Shown here: piece after piece, positions 1 to 8,032 of the stretch
How positions within the stretch are numbered: position 1 is the stretch's first letter
Layout: each line of letters opens with the position of its first letter
Source: Pelotomaculum_B sp964543575
GTDB taxonomy: Bacteria > Bacillota > Desulfotomaculia > Desulfotomaculales > Pelotomaculaceae
Assembly: GCA_964543575.1 (NCBI GenBank)
Contig: CAZIYV010000048.1
Coordinates: 1 to 21,083 of the forward strand
Direction of reading: 5' to 3'
Length of the DNA: 21,083 nt
The notes under the pieces: generated by a model
What the model was told of the DNA's origin: nothing
The model's database searches: none
Seen by the model: only the letters and a program-made list of their open reading frames with translations
Position numbers and translations under genes: made by a program

Positions 1-71
1 GAATAGGTTATATGATCATCAATATAATCCTGCATACGTTGTACAGCGTTTATTTTTTCCCAACGTTCCAC
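1..71 (-). CDS. N-terminus of probable AraC-family transcriptional regulator (partial)
   Basis: Read leftward, a GTG at 71-69 opens a frame that runs off the window edge after 23 codons and begins MERWEKINAVQRMQDYIDDH. A near-perfect ribosome site, AGGAGGTGA, lies at 84-76 with 7 bases between AGGAGG and the GTG, which fixes the start. The pattern of a short amphipathic helix (xxxIxxxQxMQDYIDDHI) is how many AraC/XylS-type regulators begin, just before their first helix-turn-helix, including those with a C-terminal GyrI-like effector domain. That family call rests on about 20 residues and is therefore tentative; the coding start itself is well supported. The gene diverges from the yitT-like gene across a 153-base spacer. 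Confidence 0.5.
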   Translation of the reverse strand, partial: MERWEKINAVQRMQDYIDDHITY

Positions 72-192
72 GTTATCACCTCCTGTGCCAAGGATAATAC
101 ATAAATATTTGGGGTTGCTTGACCTGTATTGCTAAGAATACTTAACGATAACCTGTTCAAAATATTGGTCTGGCTGTTATTTTAAACGACTA

Positions 193-201
193 TGGTATAA
201 T
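193..201 (+). promoter_or_regulatory. Extended -10 promoter for the YitT-family gene
   Basis: TGG-TATAAT (TATAAT at 196-201) matches the extended -10 consensus TGnTATAAT. No convincing -35 box lies 16-18 bases upstream, as is tolerated in extended -10 promoters. Transcription would start near 208, leaving a very short leader before the AAGGAAG ribosome site at 211-217 and the ATG at 225. Confidence 0.5.
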
Positions 202-224
202 AAAAACAAAAAGGAAGTTGATTA

Positions 225-1088
225 ATGACACCAAAAAAGAAAAACATTATTGCCAGGATTATCAAAAAGTATTTCTTCCTAATGGTTGGCGCTGCCCTTG
301 CCTCAGTTGGACTGGAAATATTTATGGTGCCCAATAATATCATTGATGGAGGAATAGTAGGCATTTCAATAATTTCCAGCAATCTCACCAATCTTCCTCT
401 GGGAGCATTTATATTTGTTCTCAATTTACCCTTTCTTTTTATCGGCTACAAACAAATAGGAAAAACTTTCGTCATATCGACCTTGTTCTCGGTTACTATC
501 CTTTCTATAGGCGTAACAGTTCTTCATCCTATCCCCGGACTGACTCACGATGTTTTACTGGCAGCTGTTTTTGGCGGGATCATCCTTGGGATTGGTGTGG
601 GTCTGATTATCCGCTACGGCGGCTCTCTTGACGGAACTGAGATAGTGGCCATTATTTTGGATAAGCGAACGGGCTTTTCCATCGGTGAAATAGTAATGTT
701 TTTTAACATTTTTATTTTAAGCAGCGCGGGTTTGTTTTTTGGTTGGGATAAGGCTATGTATTCCTTGCTTGCTTATTTTATAGCCTTCAAGGTTATCGAT
801 ATAACCGTGGAAGGTCTGGACGAATCAAAAGCGGTTATGATCGTTTCTGAAAAGCCGGAACAGATCGCTGAAATGTTAATGGCCCGTTTAGGAAGAGGTG
901 TTACCTTTCTTGATGGGAAGGGCGGCTACACCGGTGAAGTAAAAAGCGTCTTATATTCAGTTGTTACACGTCTGGAAATTGCTAAATTGAAAGCTATCGT
1001 TGATGAAATAGATGAGAATGCCTTTATAACCATTAGTGACGTTCATGAAGTTATGGGCGGGCGGTTTAAGAAGAGGGCTATACACTAA
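225..1088 (+). CDS. YitT family membrane protein (DUF161 + DUF2179)
   Basis: This 287-residue protein belongs to the YitT family of Firmicutes membrane proteins, whose transported substrate or role is largely unknown. About six hydrophobic segments are visible (roughly residues 16-36, 58-75, 82-102, 110-130, 153-172 and 176-192). They carry the family signatures VPNNIIDGGIVGIS (35-48) and GGSLDGTEI (132-140). A soluble C-terminal domain from about 205 to the end is the DUF2179 module, thought to be a cytoplasmic regulatory or ligand-binding domain; it contains GRGVTFLDGKGGYTG. Length is normal for the family. The ATG at 225 is preceded by AAGGAAG at 211-217. The gene stands alone between the divergent AraC-like gene and the hydrolase 100 bases downstream. 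The family is certain; no specific function can be given. Confidence 0.9.
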   Translation: MTPKKKNIIARIIKKYFFLMVGAALASVGLEIFMVPNNIIDGGIVGISIISSNLTNLPLGAFIFVLNLPFLFIGYKQIGKTFVISTLFSVTILSIGVTVLHPIPGLTHDVLLAAVFGGIILGIGVGLIIRYGGSLDGTEIVAIILDKRTGFSIGEIVMFFNIFILSSAGLFFGWDKAMYSLLAYFIAFKVIDITVEGLDESKAVMIVSEKPEQIAEMLMARLGRGVTFLDGKGGYTGEVKSVLYSVVTRLEIAKLKAIVDEIDENAFITISDVHEVMGGRFKKRAIH

Positions 1089-1188
1089 ATTAAAACCTGA
1101 ATTGAAATAAAAAAGGTATAGACAAATTTTTGGAGAATAATTATGACTTATTTCTACAATTTTCGAGGCGTAACTATGGGAGTCGTGC

Positions 1189-1941
1189 ATGAAAGTAATT
1201 TTCCACGAAAAATTTCATCAGGTTTATGACTTGGACCCGGCGGCAAGGCTGGGCAGAATGGAGTGCATCATAGATGAACTGGAGGACTCTTACCAGTTCA
1301 TCAGGCCGCAGCCTGCCGGGGAGGATGACCTTATGTTGATCCACGGGCAGGGACAGCTCGATCATGTGAGGAACCAGGGGGAACTGCTTTATGAGATAGC
1401 CGCCCTATCGGCGGGCGGGGCGATCAAGGCGGCGGAACTGGCCGCCGGAGGTGAGCCTGCTTTTGCCCTGATCAGGCCGCCTGGTCATCATGCCAGCAGG
1501 GATTTCTGCTGGGGGTACTGCTGGTTTAACAATGTGGCGATAGCGGTGGAAAAACTGCGCAGGGACGGGCTGGTTAAAAAAGTGCTTATAGTGGATATCG
1601 ACTTTCATCTTGGTGACGGGACCAGGAATATTTTCGCCCAGGTGCCGGAGGTTACCTATTACCACCTTGAACATATCGAGGGGCTGACCGAGTGTCTTGA
1701 AAAGAACAGGGACTGCGAGCTGGTTGCGGTTTCAGCCGGGTTTGACCGGCATCTTGAGGACTGGGGCAAGACACTCAGCACAGATGATTTTACCACCATC
1801 GGCAGCCTGATTGCCGGCTATGCCTGCGAGTTTTGTGGCGGCAGGTATTTTGCGGTGCTTGAAGGCGGTTACAATCAAAGCGTACTGGGTGAGAACGTCA
1901 GGGCTATGCTGAGGGGACTGGATCGCAGCTGCCAGTTATAA
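1189..1941 (+). CDS. Histone deacetylase-like zinc amidohydrolase (AcuC/HDAC superfamily)
   Basis: The 250-residue product has the arginase/deacetylase-fold signatures of the HDAC superfamily: RPPGHHA at 96-102 with the paired catalytic histidines H100 and H101, DIDFH at 136-140 supplying zinc ligands D138 and H140, AGFDRH with the third ligand D186, and EGGYN with the transition-state tyrosine Y228. All catalytic positions are therefore present. Bacterial relatives deacetylate acetyl-lysine proteins, acetylpolyamines or small amides; the substrate here cannot be told. It is shorter than most family members (300-370 residues), and the missing length lies in loops around the active site, for example between D140 and AGFD. 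The ATG at 1189 follows GGGAG at 1178-1182. It has no obvious operon partner and is followed by a repeat-rich 319-base gap. Confidence 0.88.
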   Translation: MKVIFHEKFHQVYDLDPAARLGRMECIIDELEDSYQFIRPQPAGEDDLMLIHGQGQLDHVRNQGELLYEIAALSAGGAIKAAELAAGGEPAFALIRPPGHHASRDFCWGYCWFNNVAIAVEKLRRDGLVKKVLIVDIDFHLGDGTRNIFAQVPEVTYYHLEHIEGLTECLEKNRDCELVAVSAGFDRHLEDWGKTLSTDDFTTIGSLIAGYACEFCGGRYFAVLEGGYNQSVLGENVRAMLRGLDRSCQL

Positions 1942-1970
1942 TCAGACCACCATGCCGCTAACGAAATCGA

Positions 1971-2080
1971 TGTAGGTGCGATTTCAATCGCACAAAACTG
2001 CGCAGCAGTTTAAGGGATTTCTGCTAATCCTTATATACTGCATTTCTATTGGGTCATGTGCGAATGAATTCGCACCTACA
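1971..2080. repeat. Paired palindrome element, TGTAGGTGCGA family
   Basis: This 110-base element is bounded by inverted ends: TGTAGGTGCGATT at 1971-1983 and its approximate reverse complement ATTCGCACCTACA at 2068-2080. Each end is itself a palindrome with a 2-base loop (GTGCGATT-TC-AATCGCAC at 1976-1993; GTGCGAAT-GA-ATTCGCAC at 2058-2075). A third hairpin, AAACTGC-GCA-GCAGTTT, lies inside at 1995-2011. It has no coding capacity. Related elements occur at 9877-9915 and 15013-15081. The nested palindromes resemble REP/MITE-like elements. It fills most of the 319-base gap between the hydrolase and the hexokinase promoter. Confidence 0.75.
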
Positions 2081-2123
2081 TTTAGCCGGGATGCAAGCAG
2101 TGATTAAAAATATATATATAAAT

Positions 2124-2159
2124 GGCCCGCAGATCCTTGCTAAACGAGGGTTGCGGGCC
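2124..2159 (+). terminator. Hairpin ahead of the hexokinase promoter, possible terminator
   Basis: GGCCCGCA (2124-2131) pairs perfectly with TGCGGGCC (2152-2159), and an inner CCTTG/CGAGG helix (2135-2139 with 2145-2149, one G-U pair) extends it. The downstream run is only TGAAATTTT, so termination on this strand would be weak. On the other strand the stem is followed by an AT-rich stretch. It probably insulates the hexokinase promoter from upstream transcription. Confidence 0.4.
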
Positions 2160-2165
2160 TGAAAT

Positions 2166-2194
2166 TTTACAAGCTAAATTGTTATTATTATAAT
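2166..2194 (+). promoter_or_regulatory. Sigma-A type promoter for the hexokinase operon
   Basis: TTTACA at 2166-2171 (5 of 6 to the -35 consensus) and a perfect TATAAT at 2189-2194 are separated by exactly 17 bases. Transcription would start near 2201, giving a leader of about 60 bases to the TTG start at 2261. This is the best promoter match in the window. Confidence 0.65.
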
Positions 2195-2260
2195 GTATGT
2201 GTTAACATAAATAGTAAGGTAATTATTTCTACATAAACCTTTTTACTGGAGACTATAATA

Positions 2261-3610
2261 TTGAGGCAGGCAGAAACATCAGAAAAAACTGGTTTAAGTG
2301 ACGCTCTGCGTAAACTCGATCAGTGGTTCAGCGTAACGGATCAGGATTTACGCGGGATCGCCGGGCGGTTTCATCAGGCTATGCTGGACGGCCTGGCCGG
2401 CGACAAAGGGCCGCTGAAGATGCTCCCTTCATTTTTAAACACCCCCTCCGGCCTGGAAAAGGGCCGGTTTGTGGCGGTTGATTTCGGCGGAACTAATGTC
2501 AGGGTTCTGCTGGTAGAACTGCGGGGGAGCGGCCAATCAGAGATTTTGAAAAGAGAGTCACTGCCTTTAAAAGATCCGGACGCGGGCTACGATTTCACCC
2601 TGGCGACTGCTACAGGCGGCGAGCTTTTTGATTTCCTGGCCGGGCAGATCAAAGAAATAGCCGTACCCGGTGAAGTTTGTGCGCTGGGTCATACTTTTTC
2701 CCTTCCCACTCGCTCATATGACATTAACAAGGCGATTCTAATCAATTGGACCAAGGAGATTAAAACCGGACAGGTGGAAGGCAGGGATATTAACCAGCTT
2801 CTGGCCGAAGCTTTAAAACGCCAGGGCCTGACTGAAGTCATTCCCGCGGCTGTCATCAACGACACTGTCGGTACGCTGCTGGCGGCGGCTTACAGCGACC
2901 CCGGCGCTGACATCGGCTCCATCTGCGGCACCGGGCATAACACCTGTTATCTTGAGCCCCGCCCCCCGCTCGGGTGTGGACCAATGATTATCAACCTGGA
3001 ATCCGGCAATTTTGACCGGTTGTCCTTTAATGTTTTTGATCAGCAGCTGGACCGGGCCAGCGAAAAGCCGGGCGAACAGCGGCTGGAGAAAATGGTTTCA
3101 GGACGTTACCTAGGAGAACTGACACGCCTGGTCATCAGCGATCTGGTACAGGAAGACTTGCTGTTAGGTGATAAGACCCCGGATTTGGACGGGCCGCTCC
3201 ATAAGCCATACAGCATCGGCACTGAGCAGGTAGCTCTGGCGCTGTCGGATGACACTCCCGGACTTACTCGACTGGCAGCCTGGCTGGAAGAGTCACTGGA
3301 TGTCAAAGACCCGCTGCCACAGGATCTCGCAGCCTTGCGGCATATAGCGTCCCTTGTTGCCACACGGTCCGCCCGGTTGATTGCCGCAACTTATCTCGGT
3401 GTCCTGAAACGGCTTGACCCGTATTTAAAAGATACGCACACCATTGCCATTGACGGCAGCTTGTATGAGAGAATGCCCGGTTTTGAGCGCGGCATCCGGT
3501 CGGCCCTGGACGGGGTTTTAGCGGAAGGCGGCAGCCGGGTAACACTTAAGCTCACCAAAGAAGGTTCGGGTATTGGCGCGGCCATAGCCGCGGCCATAGC
3601 TTCACAATAA
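2261..3610 (+). CDS. Eukaryotic-type hexokinase (ATP:hexose phosphotransferase)
   Basis: The 449-residue product matches the two-domain hexokinase fold typical of yeast and animals (Hexokinase_1 plus Hexokinase_2), not the bacterial ROK or Glk types. Visible signatures are VAVDFGGTNVRVLLV at 71-85 (phosphate-1 loop, D74), GHTFSLP at 143-149, ILINWTK at 159-165 (sugar contacts), INDTVGTLLA at 199-208 with the catalytic base D201, GTGHNTCYLE at 223-232 (phosphate-2) and INLESGNFD at 244-252, which keeps the sugar-binding Glu E247 although eukaryotic enzymes have EWGAF here. EKMVSGRYLGELTR and a C-terminal GSGIGAA adenosine-type loop follow. The predicted reaction is phosphorylation of glucose or a related hexose. 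The start is TTG with GGAGA 8 bases upstream. It begins a likely three-gene operon with the activase and crotonase genes, 30 bases upstream of the activase. Confidence 0.88.
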   Translation: MRQAETSEKTGLSDALRKLDQWFSVTDQDLRGIAGRFHQAMLDGLAGDKGPLKMLPSFLNTPSGLEKGRFVAVDFGGTNVRVLLVELRGSGQSEILKRESLPLKDPDAGYDFTLATATGGELFDFLAGQIKEIAVPGEVCALGHTFSLPTRSYDINKAILINWTKEIKTGQVEGRDINQLLAEALKRQGLTEVIPAAVINDTVGTLLAAAYSDPGADIGSICGTGHNTCYLEPRPPLGCGPMIINLESGNFDRLSFNVFDQQLDRASEKPGEQRLEKMVSGRYLGELTRLVISDLVQEDLLLGDKTPDLDGPLHKPYSIGTEQVALALSDDTPGLTRLAAWLEESLDVKDPLPQDLAALRHIASLVATRSARLIAATYLGVLKRLDPYLKDTHTIAIDGSLYERMPGFERGIRSALDGVLAEGGSRVTLKLTKEGSGIGAAIAAAIASQ

Positions 3611-3640
3611 TCAGATAGAATTTTACTGGGGTGAAATTGA

Positions 3641-6600
3641 TTGAAGACACTGGGCATGTGTATAGGAGCTTCTAACATTAGCCTTGTTTTGTTGGAAAGG
3701 GCTCAAGACAACAAAATAAGCATACTGGAGACCAGGACCGCGCCCCATGAGGGCAATCCCCGCGGCGCCATCATGAACATGGCTGGCGCAGTACTGCTGC
3801 GGTCTGTGGACAGGATTGCCGTGACGGGAAGAAAACTAAAAAGCAAATTAAACGCTTCCGCCATTTCCGAGCCCGAAGCAGTGGAATACGCTTTTGGATT
3901 TTTACATGAAAAGTACAGCAATGCCGACGTGATCGTAAGCGCGGGCGGCGAGACTTTTATCGCCTATAAGCTGGACCGGGCAGGCAAAATCATCAACGTG
4001 TTCACCGGCAATAAGTGCGCTTCCGGCACGGGAGAGTTTTTCCTCCAGCAGATTAAAAGAATGAATTTAAGTATTGAAGAAGCGGTATCCATTGCTGATC
4101 TGGACAACCCGTACAGAGTGGCGGGGCGCTGCTCGGTTTTCTGTAAAAGCGACTGTACCCACGCCTTGAACAAGGGCGCTGCCAAGGAAAGGGTGACGGC
4201 GGGGCTTTGCGAGATGATGGCCGTGAAAGTACAGGAGTTATTGAAAAAAACTGAGTACAATACTGTGCTGGTGGTTGGCGGGGCTTCCGCCAATACGGCC
4301 ATGATCAATTTCTTGAAAAAAGATATTGACAAGCTTTACATACCGGAAGAGGCCAGGTATTTCGAGGCGCTGGGCGCCGCGCTCTGGGCGCTGGACGCGG
4401 AAACAATGCCGGTGGCCGGCCCGGAAGACTTGTTTAAAACAGGAGAGGATTCATTTTCATATTTGCCGGCCATTAAAGATTTCACCTCTAAGGTAGATTT
4501 CAAGGAGACCTTCCGCCAGGAAGCCCAAAAAGGGGACATTTGCATTGTGGGGCTGGACGTCGGCTCGACCACCACCAAAGCGGTGGTGATGCGAAGCGGC
4601 GACAACACGATCCTGGCCAGCTGTTACCTGCGCACCAACGGCGACCCGATCGGGGCTTCCAGGCAATGCTACCGCGAGGTTAGCCTGCAGTTAAAAGAGG
4701 AAGTGCAAATAATTGGGCTGGGTGTGACAGGTTCGGGCAGGCAGATTGCCGGTCTGCATGCCCTGACCCCGGCAGTAATAAATGAGATTATAGCCCACGC
4801 GGCTGCCGCCGTGTATTTTGATCCCCTGGTAGACACCATTTTTGAAATTGGGGGGCAGGATGCCAAGTACACTTACATAACCAACGGTGTTGCCTCCGAC
4901 TACGCCATGAACGAGGCCTGCTCCGCGGGAACAGGATCCTTTCTGGAGGAAGCCGCGCGGGAGTCCCTTTATATCAGCACAGAAGAAATTGGGGATATCG
5001 CCCTGGCCAGCGACAAACCTCTCAACTTCAGCGACCAGTGCGCCGCTTTTATCAGCAGTGATATTAAGAGCGCCATCCAGGAAGGGGCTAAAGTGCCTGA
5101 TCTGGCCGCAGGACTGGTTTACTCCATCTGCCTGAATTACATCAACAGGGTTAAGGGGAACCGGGCTGTAGGCCGCAAGGTATTCATGCAGGGAGGGGTT
5201 TGCTACAACAAAGCCGTACCGATGGCGATGGCCGCGCTGACCGGCAAGGACATCATCGTGCCGCCGGAACCTGGGCTCATGGGCGCTTTCGGGGTGGCGC
5301 TGGAAGTGAAAAACAAGCTCGGGCTGGGGCTGCTGGAGCCGGCGGAATTTGATCTGAAAGAGCTGGCGGAGCGTAGTGTTACCTACGGCGAGCCTTTTAC
5401 CTGCGCCGGGGGCAGGGAAAAGTGCGATCGCAAATGCTCTGTCAACAGGATTAAAATACTGGGGAAAATTTACCCGTTTGGCGGGGCCTGCAATAAGTAC
5501 GTCAACCTGATCAGGGATAAAAAGGAGCCTGATCTCGAAAATTATGATCTGGTCAATCTGCGGGAAAGACTGGTGTTTAAAAAATTCGGCACTGAAAGGG
5601 GCAGGCGCCTGCTGCCGCCCAATCATAAAACTGTGGCGCTGAACAATTCTTTGCTGACAAATTCGCTCTTTCCCCTTTACTATAACTTTTTTACCGCCCT
5701 GGGCTTTGACGTGCTGCTGGGCGAGGAGATTGCCGCTGAGGGCATGGAAAGAAGAGGCGCTGAATTCTGTTATCCCGTTGAGATTGCGCACGGTTCACTG
5801 ATGGGCTTGATCAGGAAAAATCCTGATATCTTTTTCCTGCCGCATGTGGGCTTCCTCCCTGTGGAAAAGGGCATTGAAACCAGCATCACCTGTCCATTTG
5901 TCCAGTCTGAGCCATACTATCTACAGACAGCCTTTGATGAATTAAAAGGCAAGCTGGTGCTAAAGCCGGTGCTTGATTTCTCAGGTGGTTATGAGCGTGA
6001 GCAGGGTAGCTTTGTCACTATGGGCAGGCAGTTAGGGTTTGGCGCAAAAGTGGTGAGAGAGGCGTATGACCTGGCGGTGCAGGCCCAAAGGGATTTTCAC
6101 GCCGCGTGCCGGAGCGCCGGGAAGTTATTTTTAGAAGATCTGGAACAGCACCCGGATGAAACAGCCATAGTGCTCTTCGGCAGGCCGTATAACGCTTTTA
6201 CTAAAAAGGCCAATATGGGCATCCCGCAAAAGTTCGCTACCAGGGGCTACCGGGTTATTCCCTATGATTTTTTACCCTATGATGATGAGGATACATTTGA
6301 AAACATGTTCTGGGCACAGGGACAGATGAACCTTAAGGCGGCCAGGTTTGTCAGGCGCCACCGGCAGCTTTTTGCCACCTACATCACAAATTTCAGCTGC
6401 GGCCCGGACTCCTTTATTGTCAGCTTCTTCAGGGATATCATGGGCGAAAAGCCTTCGCTGACCCTGGAACTGGACAGTCACTCGGCGGATGCCGGGCTGG
6501 ATACGCGGGTTGAAGCTTTTCTCGATGTTGTCAAAAGCTATATTGAAACCAGCAAGAGCGAAAAGGCTGCAGAACCTGACACATTTAAGCCCGCGTCGGT

Positions 6601-8008
6601 GGTTAGTGAGAACGACAGGACCTGGGTAGTGGATTCCAGGGGAGAAAGGTATCCTTTAAATCACCCCAGGGTGCATGTGCTCATGCCGTCCATGGGAGAC
6701 CTGGGCTCTAAGCTGCTGGCGGCGTCCCTGAGGCATCTGGGAATTAATGCTGATACAGTGCCGGCCCCGGCGTCCAGAGAATTGAAAATAGGCAAGGGCT
6801 ACGCTTCCTGCAAGGAGTGCCTCCCACTGATTCTGACTGTGGGCAGCCTGTTTGACTACCTGGAAAACAGGGAAAACAGGGATGAACTGCTGGTTTATTT
6901 TATGCCTACCTCCTCCGGACCCTGCAGGTTTGGGCAGTACAATGTACTTATAAAAAGCCTGATCGATAAGATCCGGCTGAGTGATGTCACCCAGATCTCG
7001 CTGACCTGTGAGAACAGCTACGCGGGTCTGGGCACCGGCTTTACCATAAGAGCCTGGCAGTCTGTTGTGATCGGTGATGTGCTCGAAGAAATTTACAGTG
7101 CCATCCTAACTGTCGCCAGCGATAAAGACAGTGCCATTGGTGTTTTTAATGACGTATGCGCTAGGATCATCAGCAGTGTGGAAAAGGATGACTGGAAAGG
7201 CCTCAAGGAAAACCTCAGGCAGGCCGCGGGTATTTTGAAAACGATCTCAAAGGAGAGGCCTCTGGAACAGACACCCAAAGTGGCTCTGGTCGGGGAGATC
7301 TACGTGCGCAGAGACGGATTTTCCAGACAGTATCTAGTTGAGAAACTGGCCAGCAAGGGGATCATGGTCAAGACCGCGCCCATAGCGGAGTGGGTGTATT
7401 TTTGTGATTACCTGATGAAAAATAACCTGAATGCCGGCAACGGTAAAAAAGGATTTATCGGCAACTATATTGAACAGTTTTTTAAAAACTCGTACGAAAG
7501 AACGATAAAAGGTATTTTCTCGCGCTCCGGCCTGTATGAGGCGCATATGGTGGATGTGGAGAAAATGATTGAAAATGTTTCAGACCTGATTTCGCCGAAG
7601 CTCACGGTGGAAACAATACTGACCGCGGGCGCCGCTATTACAGAAATAGTTGAAGAGGTGGCGGGGGTTATTTCAATCGGACCGTTTGGCTGCATGCCTA
7701 GCAGAATCGCGGAAGCTGTGGTAAACGCCAAAATGAACGAAACAAAAATGGCCACGGCCGAAGACAAAGACCTGGTGGCTAAGGTGATGCAGCACTGCCC
7801 GTCACTCCCGTTCCTGGCCATTGAAACGGACGGCAATCCCTTTCCCCAAGTTATTGAGGCCAGGCTGGAGATATTCTGCCTCCAGGTTAAAAGGCTGCAC
7901 GACCGGATCCAGGAAGTTAAAACAAGAGGCGCTAATAACAAAGCCGCCGGCTCAGAAGACAAAGAGGAAGGTCAAAGTATATTAAAGCACCTTCGCAAGG
8001 CCAGGTGA
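3641..8008 (+). CDS. Giant 2-hydroxyacyl-CoA dehydratase activase-like iron-sulfur protein
   Basis: The 1455-residue protein fuses two BadF/BadG/BcrA/HgdC-type ASKHA ATPase domains (about 1-250 and 298-570) to a DUF2229 region and further segments resembling dehydratase-subunit (HgdB-like) folds. Repeat 2 has GLDVGSTTTK (D306), EIGGQDAKY, ACSAGTGSF with C427, and SDQCAAF with C467. Repeat 1 has NKCASGTGEF with C126 and GRCSVFC with C164. The Cys pairs are 38 and 40 residues apart, matching the two cluster ligands of HgdC (C127, C166). A Cys-rich link CDRKCSVNR lies near 597. The C-terminal half has AEFCYPVE, FGRPYNAF, SCKECLP, SGPCRFGQYN and PFGCMPSR. HgdC-type proteins use ATP to push one electron into 2-hydroxyacyl-CoA or benzoyl-CoA type enzymes. 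The substrate here is unknown. TTG start follows GGGGTGA (3628-3634). Confidence 0.85.
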   Translation: MKTLGMCIGASNISLVLLERAQDNKISILETRTAPHEGNPRGAIMNMAGAVLLRSVDRIAVTGRKLKSKLNASAISEPEAVEYAFGFLHEKYSNADVIVSAGGETFIAYKLDRAGKIINVFTGNKCASGTGEFFLQQIKRMNLSIEEAVSIADLDNPYRVAGRCSVFCKSDCTHALNKGAAKERVTAGLCEMMAVKVQELLKKTEYNTVLVVGGASANTAMINFLKKDIDKLYIPEEARYFEALGAALWALDAETMPVAGPEDLFKTGEDSFSYLPAIKDFTSKVDFKETFRQEAQKGDICIVGLDVGSTTTKAVVMRSGDNTILASCYLRTNGDPIGASRQCYREVSLQLKEEVQIIGLGVTGSGRQIAGLHALTPAVINEIIAHAAAAVYFDPLVDTIFEIGGQDAKYTYITNGVASDYAMNEACSAGTGSFLEEAARESLYISTEEIGDIALASDKPLNFSDQCAAFISSDIKSAIQEGAKVPDLAAGLVYSICLNYINRVKGNRAVGRKVFMQGGVCYNKAVPMAMAALTGKDIIVPPEPGLMGAFGVALEVKNKLGLGLLEPAEFDLKELAERSVTYGEPFTCAGGREKCDRKCSVNRIKILGKIYPFGGACNKYVNLIRDKKEPDLENYDLVNLRERLVFKKFGTERGRRLLPPNHKTVALNNSLLTNSLFPLYYNFFTALGFDVLLGEEIAAEGMERRGAEFCYPVEIAHGSLMGLIRKNPDIFFLPHVGFLPVEKGIETSITCPFVQSEPYYLQTAFDELKGKLVLKPVLDFSGGYEREQGSFVTMGRQLGFGAKVVREAYDLAVQAQRDFHAACRSAGKLFLEDLEQHPDETAIVLFGRPYNAFTKKANMGIPQKFATRGYRVIPYDFLPYDDEDTFENMFWAQGQMNLKAARFVRRHRQLFATYITNFSCGPDSFIVSFFRDIMGEKPSLTLELDSHSADAGLDTRVEAFLDVVKSYIETSKSEKAAEPDTFKPASVVSENDRTWVVDSRGERYPLNHPRVHVLMPSMGDLGSKLLAASLRHLGINADTVPAPASRELKIGKGYASCKECLPLILTVGSLFDYLENRENRDELLVYFMPTSSGPCRFGQYNVLIKSLIDKIRLSDVTQISLTCENSYAGLGTGFTIRAWQSVVIGDVLEEIYSAILTVASDKDSAIGVFNDVCARIISSVEKDDWKGLKENLRQAAGILKTISKERPLEQTPKVALVGEIYVRRDGFSRQYLVEKLASKGIMVKTAPIAEWVYFCDYLMKNNLNAGNGKKGFIGNYIEQFFKNSYERTIKGIFSRSGLYEAHMVDVEKMIENVSDLISPKLTVETILTAGAAITEIVEEVAGVISIGPFGCMPSRIAEAVVNAKMNETKMATAEDKDLVAKVMQHCPSLPFLAIETDGNPFPQVIEARLEIFCLQVKRLHDRIQEVKTRGANNKAAGSEDKEEGQSILKHLRKAR

Positions 8009-8032
8009 TAAAAAAAGAGAGAGGGTGAGCAG

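Noticed and set aside
1971..2080. CRISPR-like or riboswitch reading of the repeat gap
   Set aside because: Only inverted pairs occur, not regularly spaced direct repeats, and no conserved riboswitch core was recognised.
4691..5791. Long leftward open frame of 366 codons opposite the activase gene
   Set aside because: It lies wholly antisense to clear activase motifs, has no ribosome site or recognisable domain, and reflects the GC-rich third positions of the true gene.
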